A DNA stretch of 64,000 nucleotides, from contig CAZFRM010000011.1 of NCBI GenBank assembly GCA_964521255.1, positions 94,039 to 158,038 on the forward strand, read 5' to 3'. The notes under the pieces were generated by a model, which had not been told where the DNA came from, made no database searches, and worked only from the letters and a program-made list of their open reading frames with translations. Positions 17,539 through 25,384 of the stretch are shown here, piece after piece. Positions within the stretch are counted from its first letter, which is position 1, and every line of letters begins with the position of its first letter. The stretch is from ZC4RG29 sp964521255. GTDB lineage: Bacteria; Bacteroidota; Bacteroidia; Cytophagales; Cyclobacteriaceae. The translations under genes and the position numbers were made by a program.

Positions 17539-20184
17539 CTATAATCTTGCAAGACTCTCCTCCAACGCCTTAATCTTCGCCTCTGCATCTGCTTTCTTTC
17601 TGCGTTCTGTTTCTACGACCTGAGGTGGTGCACTGTTAACAAACTTTTCATTCGATAATTTCTTATCCACCGAAACAAGAAAGCCTTTTTGGTAAGCAAG
17701 ATCTTTTTCAAGTGTTTCGCGCTCTTTGGCAGCGTCGATCTTTCCTTCTAACGGAATGAAAAATTCTGTAGACTTAATGACAAAAGAGGAGGCTCCGGCA
17801 ACTGAATCTTTTGAAGCACTTATTTCACTAAGGTTGCCAAGAAACTTAATGAATGGCAGGCAGGGTTGGAAAAGTTTGTTATCGCCTTTTACAATTAGCT
17901 TCAATGGATCTTTTGGTGAAAGTCCTTTAGCGCTTCTCGTGTTTCTTATTTCACTGATGATTTCGAAAGCAAATGCTGCTTCGGCAATAACCTTTTCATC
18001 AAATGCTTTTGACTTTGGCCATGCTGCTTTGATGATGCAATCCTCTTCTGACCGATCATTTAATTCGTGATACAATTCTTCTGTAATGAAAGGCATGAAG
18101 GGATGAAGGACCTTTAACACCGTTTCGAAGAACTCAACGGTCTTTGTATAGGTAGCTTCATCAATCACTCCCCTGTGTCCCCCCTCCAGGGGGGATGAAA
18201 GGGGGGTGGGTTTAATCATCTCTAGATACCATGAACAGAAGTCATCCCATATGAGTTTGTAAACAGCCATCAATGCATCCGACATCCGGAATTTACTGAA
18301 GTGATCATCTAACTCTGCAAGCGATTGATTCAGTCGTGCTTCAAACCAATTAATAGCGATTTTATTTTTCTCTGGTGAATCCTCTTTCGAAACGCTCCAA
18401 CCTTTAACAAGTCTGAATGCATTCCATATTTTATTCGCAAAGTTTCGTCCCTGCTCAATGAGTTTTTCATCGTACAATAAATCATTTCCGGCGGGAGAAC
18501 TGAATAACATTCCGGTACGTACAGCGTCTGCTCCGTATTGTGAAATCAGATCAAGTGGATCGGGAGAATTTCCCAACGACTTCGACATTTTCCTTCCCTG
18601 CTTATCGCGTACGATTCCCGTGAGGTAAACATTTTCAAATGGTTTCTCTCCCCGGTATTCATATCCGGCGATAATCATTCGTGCTACCCAGAAGAAAAGA
18701 ATTTCAGGAGCTGTAACAAGATCATTAGTAGGATAGAAGTAATTGAGATCTGCATTACCTTTTGAAGATGGATCTTTGAAAACCGTTGTATCAAATACAG
18801 CGATCGGCCACAACCAACTTGAAAACCAGGTATCCATCACATCAGAATCCTGCGTTAACTTTCCGCTTTTTTTGCTTTCAAACAATTCCCTCGCTTCAGC
18901 TTCCGTCTTCGCTACCACACAATCACCACTTTCATCATACCATGCCGGTATGCGATGACCCCACCACAATTGTCTTGAAATACACCAGTCGCGAACGTTT
19001 ACCATCCAATGGTTGTAAGTGTTTTTGAATTTTGGAGGAATAAGCTTAACCGTATCGTTCATCACATTTTGATGTGCTGGCTTTGTAATGGTATCCATCT
19101 TCAAAAACCATTGCAATGAAAGCCGCGGTTCAATAACGGCGTCGGTGCGTTCGGAGAAACCAACGTTACTTGTGTAGTCTTCAACTTTTGGCAGGTGACC
19201 TTTTTCTTCCAGTAACTTTGCTATCCTTTTACGCGCGATAAACCGGTCTTCTCCAATAAGTATTTGCGCTTTTTCATTCAGGGTTGCATCTTCATTTAAA
19301 ATATCAATGACTTCGAGCTTGTGTTTTATTCCCAGTTCATAATCATTCATGTCATGTGCAGGAGTTACTTTCAAACATCCTGTACCGAAATCCATTGCTA
19401 CATATTCATCTTCAATGATTGGAATAGCGCGGTTGATAATTGGAATCAGAACTTTCTTTCCTTTCAGGTGCTTATAACGTTCGTCATTCGGATTAATACA
19501 AACGGCTGTATCCGCCATTATTGTTTCCGGGCGAACGGTAGCAATGGTAATATAATCTTTGGTACTACCTTCAATAAAATAGTTGATGTAATAAAGTTTT
19601 GACTGTACCTCTTTGTGAATCACTTCATCATCTGAAAGCGCTGTCTTGCCAACAGGGTCCCAGTTAGTCATGCGAAGTCCACGGTAGATGTATCCTTTTT
19701 TATGCAAGTCGATGAATACATTAATAACCGCATCGTAATAATCATCATCCATGGTAAACTTCGTACGACTCCAATCACATGAAGCGCCAAGTTTTTTTAA
19801 TTGTTCGAGAATAATACCGCCGTATTTTTCTTTCCACTCCCACGCGTACTTTAAAAACTCTTCGCGTGTAAGCGATGACTTTTTTATTCCCCGTTCGCGA
19901 AGCATGGCCACAACTTTTGCTTCGGTAGCAATGGATGCGTGATCAGTGCCGGGAACCCAACAAGCTTCCTTGCCTTCCATTCTTGCCTTCCGGACCAGTA
20001 CATCTTGTATCGTATTATTAAGCATGTGCCCCATGTGCAACACACCTGTAACATTCGGTGGTGGTATAACGATAGCGTATGGTTCTTTCTTCGGATCAGG
20101 CTTAGCATGAAAGAAGCCCTTCTCCATCCAGAACTGGTACCACTTATCTTCTACTTCAGCAGGATTATATTTTGTTGAGAGCAT
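17539..20184 (-). CDS. valS: Valyl-tRNA synthetase with an in-frame insertion
   Basis: An 881-residue class I aminoacyl-tRNA synthetase that charges tRNA-Val. The HIGH motif is PPPNVTGVLHMGHML (about 40-54) and the KMSKS motif is GRKMSKSLGNSPDPL. The CP1 editing domain, the anticodon-binding domain and the C-terminal coiled-coil tail (about 810-881, LEKDLAYQKGFLVSVDKKL onwards) are all present, so the enzyme should be functional. Residues about 659-672 (PTPLSSPLEGGHRGV) break the otherwise conserved YLEMIKP...IDxxTYxxTVEFF segment and are encoded by a GC-rich palindromic repeat. A copy of its 3' end is found at 15637-15714. Confidence 0.96.
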   Translation of the reverse strand: MLSTKYNPAEVEDKWYQFWMEKGFFHAKPDPKKEPYAIVIPPPNVTGVLHMGHMLNNTIQDVLVRKARMEGKEACWVPGTDHASIATEAKVVAMLRERGIKKSSLTREEFLKYAWEWKEKYGGIILEQLKKLGASCDWSRTKFTMDDDYYDAVINVFIDLHKKGYIYRGLRMTNWDPVGKTALSDDEVIHKEVQSKLYYINYFIEGSTKDYITIATVRPETIMADTAVCINPNDERYKHLKGKKVLIPIINRAIPIIEDEYVAMDFGTGCLKVTPAHDMNDYELGIKHKLEVIDILNEDATLNEKAQILIGEDRFIARKRIAKLLEEKGHLPKVEDYTSNVGFSERTDAVIEPRLSLQWFLKMDTITKPAHQNVMNDTVKLIPPKFKNTYNHWMVNVRDWCISRQLWWGHRIPAWYDESGDCVVAKTEAEARELFESKKSGKLTQDSDVMDTWFSSWLWPIAVFDTTVFKDPSSKGNADLNYFYPTNDLVTAPEILFFWVARMIIAGYEYRGEKPFENVYLTGIVRDKQGRKMSKSLGNSPDPLDLISQYGADAVRTGMLFSSPAGNDLLYDEKLIEQGRNFANKIWNAFRLVKGWSVSKEDSPEKNKIAINWFEARLNQSLAELDDHFSKFRMSDALMAVYKLIWDDFCSWYLEMIKPTPLSSPLEGGHRGVIDEATYTKTVEFFETVLKVLHPFMPFITEELYHELNDRSEEDCIIKAAWPKSKAFDEKVIAEAAFAFEIISEIRNTRSAKGLSPKDPLKLIVKGDNKLFQPCLPFIKFLGNLSEISASKDSVAGASSFVIKSTEFFIPLEGKIDAAKERETLEKDLAYQKGFLVSVDKKLSNEKFVNSAPPQVVETERRKKADAEAKIKALEESLARL
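18167..18210. repeat. Palindromic repeat inserted in frame within valS
   Basis: A G/C-run-rich stretch with a hairpin of two 8-bp arms, TCCCCCCT-CC-AGGGGGGA (18178-18195), plus a further GGGGGG-TGGG block. Its base composition is unlike the surrounding gene. It looks like a repeat of the kind normally found between genes, yet it keeps the valS frame open and adds about 14 residues. Confidence 0.75.
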
Positions 20185-20337
20185 ATAAAATCGATTCTTT
20201 ACACCGTAACCATTAATTGGCTAATCGGCTAATTTATTTCAGGTGGCAAAAATAAGGAATTACAGTACAAGTTTACTCAGTTCTCTTTTTTTGTCGTGGA
20301 TTGGATTTTAAAACTTAAACGGCTCGTCATAGTTTTA

Positions 20338-20437
20338 TTTCCCGCAGATTTCGCAGATGAACGCAGAAACTAAATCTGCGAAAATCTGCCTGCCTGCACG
20401 AAGTCGTTTCGGCAAAGGCAGGCGTGATCAGCGGGAG
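20338..20437. repeat. Intergenic palindromic element, CGCAGA family (copy 2)
   Basis: It begins TTTCCCGCAGATTTCGCAGA, like the element at 1489, continues with TCTGCG blocks and an inner hairpin CCTGCCTG...CAAAGGCAGG, and ends with GATCAGCGGGAGAAG. It lies in the 274-base gap between the starts/ends of valS and the RsmF-like gene. No ORF is present. Confidence 0.7.
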
Positions 20438-20458
20438 AAGAATTTAAACGACGCGTGA

Positions 20459-21847
20459 TCAATGATGCCGAATTCTCCAGATGGAAGGATAGAGATTATT
20501 GATTCTATTTGGAATAACGTTGACCCAACCCAGAGGAAGGGATTTGTACGTAACCAGTGCGAATCCCTTCTTAGATCGCGGATTGTCACTGATTAAGTGA
20601 TTATGCGGATTAGTTTCCTCCTGGGAAATAGTATTCTTACGTAGGTACTCCAGGGCTTCTTCCAGTGACAGAGCTAAAGTATTTATATTCTCCACATTCA
20701 ACATGTGACTCATTGCCAAAGCATGTTCAGGAATAGCCTTGTCGTGTTTCATAGTTGCAGCAGCAATTCCTGCGGATACGATAGAGAGGTTATCAATAAC
20801 AAGTTGGGCTTCGTTGATTTTATTTTTTGGCAGAAAGCTGATCAGTTCTCCCCATTGAAAAAAAGAATACTTCTCTGGTGTTTTAATCCAATCTGAAATT
20901 TGCTGCGGAACATTTTTTAAGAACGTCAGCTTTGATTTCTTTTTGTGAGAAATGTTGTTCTCTTCTTTTTCTGATTTTCTTATTACCGATAGAAAGAATC
21001 CCTCGCCCTTTACACGATGCGGGTAGAAACGATAACCGATTATATTTTCGTCGCTTACTTTTTCTATTCCCCAATGGTCATCCACTTGTAATTCCAGAAA
21101 AGTAATTTCCTTTTGTTGCTTTAGCCACCGGAGATTTTCTTCATTTTCTAATTTGTTGTAGGTACAAGTGCAGTAAATAAGAATTCCATTTTCTTTCAGT
21201 GATGGCCAGATGTCAGCCAAAATTCTTCGCTGTCGTTTGTAGCACAGCTCAACATTTTGAGGAGACCATTCTTTAATGGCTTCCGGTTCTTTGCGAAACA
21301 ATCCTTCTCCTGAACAAGGGGCATCCACTACAATGAGATCGAAAAAGCCGGGAAGTGATTGAAAAGATTCTGCATCATTGTTGGTGATGATAACATTAGC
21401 ATTACCCCACTTCGTTATGTTCTCAGTCAGAATTGTCGCTCGTGAACGGATTGCTTCATTGCTAACGAGAAGACTGTTTTCATTTAATAAACTCAGAAGA
21501 TGGGTACTCTTTCCTCCCGGCGCTGCACAAAGATCCAGTACCTTAAGTTCCTTATTTGTATCCATGGATTGAAGAACGGCTTGCTCAAGGAACATGGAAC
21601 TCGCTTCCTGAACATAGTAAGCACCTGCATGAAAGGTAGGATCCACAGTGAAGAGGGGTCGCTCTTGCAGATAAAATCCGAATTTGCTCCAGGGTACCGC
21701 TGAGAGATCACCGTTGGAATTATTCTTTGCCGGATTTATTCGAATACTAACAGGAGCAGGTTGGGCCAGGCTTTCCTGAAACAGATCAAAAGCAGATTCC
21801 AGTTCAGTTTTAATATTATTTTCAAAAGCTTCTGGTAAATTCATCAA
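20459..21847 (-). CDS. RsmF-like rRNA (cytosine-C5)-methyltransferase
   Basis: A 462-residue NOL1/NOP2/Sun-type SAM-dependent methyltransferase. The SAM-binding motif is LDLCAAPGGKSTHLLSLL; the two catalytic cysteines are in VDAPCSGEGLFRK and YCTCTYNKLENEEN. The C-terminal part (about 310-462, ending with KGFALVTYKSLPLGWVNVI) matches the PUA-like tail of the RsmF/YebU group, which methylates 16S rRNA (C1407 in E. coli). The exact target here is not known. It is preceded by a hairpin repeat and transcribed away from the fumarylacetoacetase gene. Confidence 0.9.
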   Translation of the reverse strand: MMNLPEAFENNIKTELESAFDLFQESLAQPAPVSIRINPAKNNSNGDLSAVPWSKFGFYLQERPLFTVDPTFHAGAYYVQEASSMFLEQAVLQSMDTNKELKVLDLCAAPGGKSTHLLSLLNENSLLVSNEAIRSRATILTENITKWGNANVIITNNDAESFQSLPGFFDLIVVDAPCSGEGLFRKEPEAIKEWSPQNVELCYKRQRRILADIWPSLKENGILIYCTCTYNKLENEENLRWLKQQKEITFLELQVDDHWGIEKVSDENIIGYRFYPHRVKGEGFFLSVIRKSEKEENNISHKKKSKLTFLKNVPQQISDWIKTPEKYSFFQWGELISFLPKNKINEAQLVIDNLSIVSAGIAAATMKHDKAIPEHALAMSHMLNVENINTLALSLEEALEYLRKNTISQEETNPHNHLISDNPRSKKGFALVTYKSLPLGWVNVIPNRINNLYPSIWRIRHH

Positions 21848-21857
21848 AGTAGAGATT

Positions 21858-21931
21858 TCTTAGTGCCTTTGTGTCCTCGTGGCCTTAAATTGTTGAGGCC
21901 ACAAAGACACTAAGTCACAAAGGAATCGCAA
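21858..21931. repeat. Intergenic inverted repeat between divergent genes
   Basis: CTTAGTG...CCTCGTGGCCT on the left pairs with AGGCCACAAAGACACTAAG on the right, with an extra CCTTTGTGT block in the left arm. This gives a long imperfect hairpin. It lies between the divergent methyltransferase and fumarylacetoacetase genes and is A+G-rich on one side. It looks like a dispersed intergenic repeat and not a regulatory operator. Confidence 0.6.
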
Positions 21932-22028
21932 AGTATAAAACTAATTTTGTTATCACGACATTCAAGTTGTCTAAGTTCCCTATGAGTTGAATTTCAGCAA
22001 AGGAATAATACGTTATTTTTGACTAACC

Positions 22029-23306
22029 ATGGAAGCACTACGAAGCAACGATCCTACATTAAAGTCATGGGTGGATGTCCCCGCAAATTCAGACTTCCCT
22101 ATTCAGAATTTACCCTTCGGAATATTTAAGACAAGGTATCTTTCACCGGTTGCGGGAGTAGCTATCGGAGATCATGTTCTCGACCTGGTATACATGCATG
22201 AATATGGTTATCTCGATGGACTGGGATTACCCGCAGGAATTTTTAATCAACGCTACCTGAATGATTTCTTTGCACTTGGAAAAAAGAAAATTCGTCAGGT
22301 GAGAGAACGTATTTCCGAGTTGTTGAGAAACGACAATGATGAACTTCGCGATAATAATGCAGCGCGCGAACTGGGTCTTATTCATCTAAGTGAAGTTCAA
22401 TTGTTAATGCCCGTTCGGGTTCCCAACTACACAGATTTTTATAGCAGCGAAGAACATGCTACCAATGTAGGCTCAATGTTTCGCGATCCTAAAAATGCGT
22501 TGCTTCCCAATTGGAAACATCTTCCTGTGGCTTATCATGGAAGGGCCTCTTCCATCGTTGTATCAGGAACTTCCCTTCATCGTCCGAAAGGACAGATCAA
22601 ACTTCCTGATGCTGAGTCCCCGGTATTTGGGCCATCACGAAAACTTGATTTTGAACTGGAGCTTGCGTTTGTAACCTGTGGTGAAACAAAATTAGGTCAG
22701 ACAATCACTACCACTGATGCTGAACATTATGTTGCCGGTTTTGTGCTGTTCAACGACTGGTCAGCTCGCGATATCCAACAGTGGGAGTATGTGCCGCTGG
22801 GCCCTTTTCTGGGAAAGAATTTTGGAAGTTCTATTTCACCGTGGATAGTAACCATGGATGCATTGGAGCCGTTTCGTGTTTCCGGACCGAAACAAAACAC
22901 CGCTGTTCTTCCTTATCTTTCTTTTTCCGGAGATAAAAACTTTGATATAGCGCTTGAAGTTTCTTTGCAAACTGAGGGCGGAAATGAAACGATACTGTCA
23001 CGCTCGAATTTTAAGCACATGTACTGGAATATCAATCAGCAACTGGCACATCATACGGTCAATGGATGTAATATTCTAGTAGGTGATATGTACGCTTCAG
23101 GAACGATCAGTGGACCTTCACCCGGCTCCTATGGTTCCTTGCTCGAACTATCGTGGAATGGCCAGCGACCTCTTCAATTGAATGGCAGAGGCGAACGAAC
23201 CTTTCTCGAGGATAACGACACTATTATTATGCGTGGTCATGCCGAAAAGAATGGCGTTCGTATCGGCTTTGGGGAATGTAGAGGCAAAGTACTTCCATCA
23301 TTATAA
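22029..23306 (+). CDS. fahA: Fumarylacetoacetase
   Basis: A 425-residue hydrolase for the last step of tyrosine and homogentisate breakdown, splitting fumarylacetoacetate to fumarate and acetoacetate. Family motifs are clear: NYTDFYSSEEHATNVGSMFR with the metal Asp and catalytic His, YHGRASSIVVSG, SRKLDFELELAFV with the two metal Glu, and FNDWSARDIQQWEYVPLGPF with the metal Asp. Length is normal. A TATTTTTG box (22014-22021) lies just upstream of the ATG and may be the -7 promoter element. The flavin reductase gene follows 55 bases later. Confidence 0.95.
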   Translation: MEALRSNDPTLKSWVDVPANSDFPIQNLPFGIFKTRYLSPVAGVAIGDHVLDLVYMHEYGYLDGLGLPAGIFNQRYLNDFFALGKKKIRQVRERISELLRNDNDELRDNNAARELGLIHLSEVQLLMPVRVPNYTDFYSSEEHATNVGSMFRDPKNALLPNWKHLPVAYHGRASSIVVSGTSLHRPKGQIKLPDAESPVFGPSRKLDFELELAFVTCGETKLGQTITTTDAEHYVAGFVLFNDWSARDIQQWEYVPLGPFLGKNFGSSISPWIVTMDALEPFRVSGPKQNTAVLPYLSFSGDKNFDIALEVSLQTEGGNETILSRSNFKHMYWNINQQLAHHTVNGCNILVGDMYASGTISGPSPGSYGSLLELSWNGQRPLQLNGRGERTFLEDNDTIIMRGHAEKNGVRIGFGECRGKVLPSL

Positions 23307-23361
23307 TGATAAATAACCTTGAATCGATTACACCAGTGCAAGAGCCTGAAAGAATAACGGA

Positions 23362-24249
23362 GTGACCATGCTTACCATTAACCCAAAAGAAGTTTCTGTT
23401 CCTGTTTTGCAAAGTTATCTCCAGGGTATTATTGCCCCGCGACCTATTGCATTTGCCAGTACGGTTGACAGGGAAGGAAATGTGAATCTTACACCATTCA
23501 GCTTCTTTAATATTTTTAGTTCAAATCCACCCATTGTAATATTTTCACCTGCGCGGCGTGTTCGTGACGGAAGTACCAAGCATTCTCTTGAGAATGTTCT
23601 TGAAGTACCTGAGGTGGTTATTAATATTGTGAGCTATGCTCTCGTACAACAAGCTTCTTTAGCCAGTACAGAATATCCTAAAGGTGTTAATGAATTCACT
23701 AAAGCAGGATTGACTCCCATTCAATCCACTTTGGTTAGACCTCCCCGTGTACAAGAATCGCCGGCTGCAATGGAGTGTAAAGTGAATCAAATTATTCCTC
23801 TCGGTAAAGAAGGCGGTGCGGGAAATCTTGTGATATGTGAGGTCATGTTAGTGCATATAAAAGAAGAAATATTGAATGACGAAAAAAAAGTTGACCCTCA
23901 AAAGCTTGATGCTGTTGCGAGGATGGGGGAAGACTGGTATTGTCGTGCACATAATGAAGCTATTTTTAAAGTTTCTAAGCCACTTTTGAAACTCGGTATA
24001 GGCGTAGACCGTATTCCGGAAAGTGTACGGAATAGTAAAGTGTTGACGGGAAATGATTTGGGCATGCTGGGGAATGTAGAGCAATTGCCTGATGAGAAAA
24101 GTGTTGAGGATTTTTGTAAAAACGATTTTGTGCAATCGGCGTTACAAAACGGTGAAGAACAGGTGCATCACCTTGCTCAAGAGTATTTGTTAAAGGGTGA
24201 GGTTGATAATGCCTGGAAGGTTTTACTCAAAGCTCTCCAAAAGTTTTAA
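23362..24249 (+). CDS. Flavin reductase family protein (FMN-binding split barrel)
   Basis: A 295-residue protein with the flavin reductase-like FMN-binding domain in the first 190 residues: GIIAPRPIAFASTVDREGNVN, TPFSFFNIFSSNPPIVIFSP and VINIVSYALVQQASLAS. The C-terminal 100 residues are helical. Relatives bind FMN and supply reduced flavin or act as oxidoreductases. Being 55 bases after fahA on the same strand, it is probably cotranscribed with it; a role in aromatic amino acid breakdown is an inference. Confidence 0.85.
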   Translation: MTMLTINPKEVSVPVLQSYLQGIIAPRPIAFASTVDREGNVNLTPFSFFNIFSSNPPIVIFSPARRVRDGSTKHSLENVLEVPEVVINIVSYALVQQASLASTEYPKGVNEFTKAGLTPIQSTLVRPPRVQESPAAMECKVNQIIPLGKEGGAGNLVICEVMLVHIKEEILNDEKKVDPQKLDAVARMGEDWYCRAHNEAIFKVSKPLLKLGIGVDRIPESVRNSKVLTGNDLGMLGNVEQLPDEKSVEDFCKNDFVQSALQNGEEQVHHLAQEYLLKGEVDNAWKVLLKALQKF

Positions 24250-24296
24250 GCTTCGGTTCTTATTAATTAGGTATCTTACATATTATTTCTTTCTCC

Positions 24297-25304
24297 ATGA
24301 AATCCGGGAGGCCCATCATATTATCTGGCGTTTGTATAACAGCAATTGTTGCCATAGGTTATTTTTTTAATCAGTCAGAACGCCCTGAAATAATTAAATC
24401 AGGGTCGAAAATAAATGAACTTGTCAGTGATGCCGGAAAGGAACAACTCTGGATAGGACCTTCAAGGCACGCGATTGATTCAACCACAGAATCAGGCCAG
24501 CTTATCGCGTATGGAAGAGATTTGATTGCCAACACCGCCTACTATCTTGGACCGAATGGCATTGTTATGCAAACCACCAACGGCATGAACTGTCAGAATT
24601 GTCATCTGGATGCGGGCACAAAACCGTGGGGGAATAATTATGGAGCAGTGTATCCAACCTATCCGAGATTCAGGGCGCGGTCAGGTACAGTTGAAAATAT
24701 TTACAAACGAGTTAATGATTGTCTTGAACGAAGTCTCAATGGCAAAGTGCTCGATACCCTGGGCAGAGAAATGCAGGCAATCAAAGCCTATATGGAGTGG
24801 CTTGGAAAAGATCTTCCCAAAGGGAAAGCGCCTGCTGGTTCAGGCCTTATGGACGTGCCATTGCTTGACCGGGCTGCCGATGCAACGAAAGGCCTACTGG
24901 TTTACAACGCCCAATGTTTACGCTGTCACGGCGCCGATGGTCGGGGTCAATTCAATCCGGATAGTTCAACATATCTTTATCCTCCGCTTTGGGGTGAACA
25001 TAGCTATACTACCGCAGCAGGACTATACCGGCTTTCCAGGCTAGCGGGTTATGCCTATAATAATATGCCCTTTGCTACAACGTATGAGGCTCCCGTGTTG
25101 ACCGCTGAAGAGGCCTGGGATGTGGCTGCCTACATAAATTCACAACCGCGTCCAGTTAAAGTTTTTAAAGAAGATTGGCCTGACATAGCAACAAAACCAT
25201 TTGATCATCCTTTCGGTCCTTTTGCAGATAGCTTTCCTGAATCACAGCATAAGCTTGGTCCGTTTAGCGCAATCAAAAAGTATAAGGAGTCGATAAAGCA
25301 GTGA
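24297..25304 (+). CDS. Dihaem c-type cytochrome, TsdA-like
   Basis: A 335-residue exported cytochrome with an N-terminal hydrophobic signal/anchor (about 7-24). Two haem-binding motifs are present, CQNCH (residues 99-103) and CLRCH (207-211). C142 in the segment NDCLERSLNG matches the position of the unusual cysteine haem ligand in TsdA thiosulfate dehydrogenases, and the first domain resembles SoxA. Possible activity is oxidation of thiosulfate to tetrathionate or the reverse. The protein would act in the periplasm. No other sulfur genes are nearby, so the substrate is uncertain. Confidence 0.82.
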   Translation: MKSGRPIILSGVCITAIVAIGYFFNQSERPEIIKSGSKINELVSDAGKEQLWIGPSRHAIDSTTESGQLIAYGRDLIANTAYYLGPNGIVMQTTNGMNCQNCHLDAGTKPWGNNYGAVYPTYPRFRARSGTVENIYKRVNDCLERSLNGKVLDTLGREMQAIKAYMEWLGKDLPKGKAPAGSGLMDVPLLDRAADATKGLLVYNAQCLRCHGADGRGQFNPDSSTYLYPPLWGEHSYTTAAGLYRLSRLAGYAYNNMPFATTYEAPVLTAEEAWDVAAYINSQPRPVKVFKEDWPDIATKPFDHPFGPFADSFPESQHKLGPFSAIKKYKESIKQ

Positions 25305-25384
25305 TTAGTTAATCGTTAAAAGTTAAATGTTAGTGAGAAATTTCACTCGACTATTAACCCTTAACTATTAACTTGTGCTTTAAC

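Noticed and set aside
25310..25372. Terminator after the TsdA-like gene
   Set aside because: Repeated TTAAC/GTTAA words form only weak AT-rich pairings without a GC stem.
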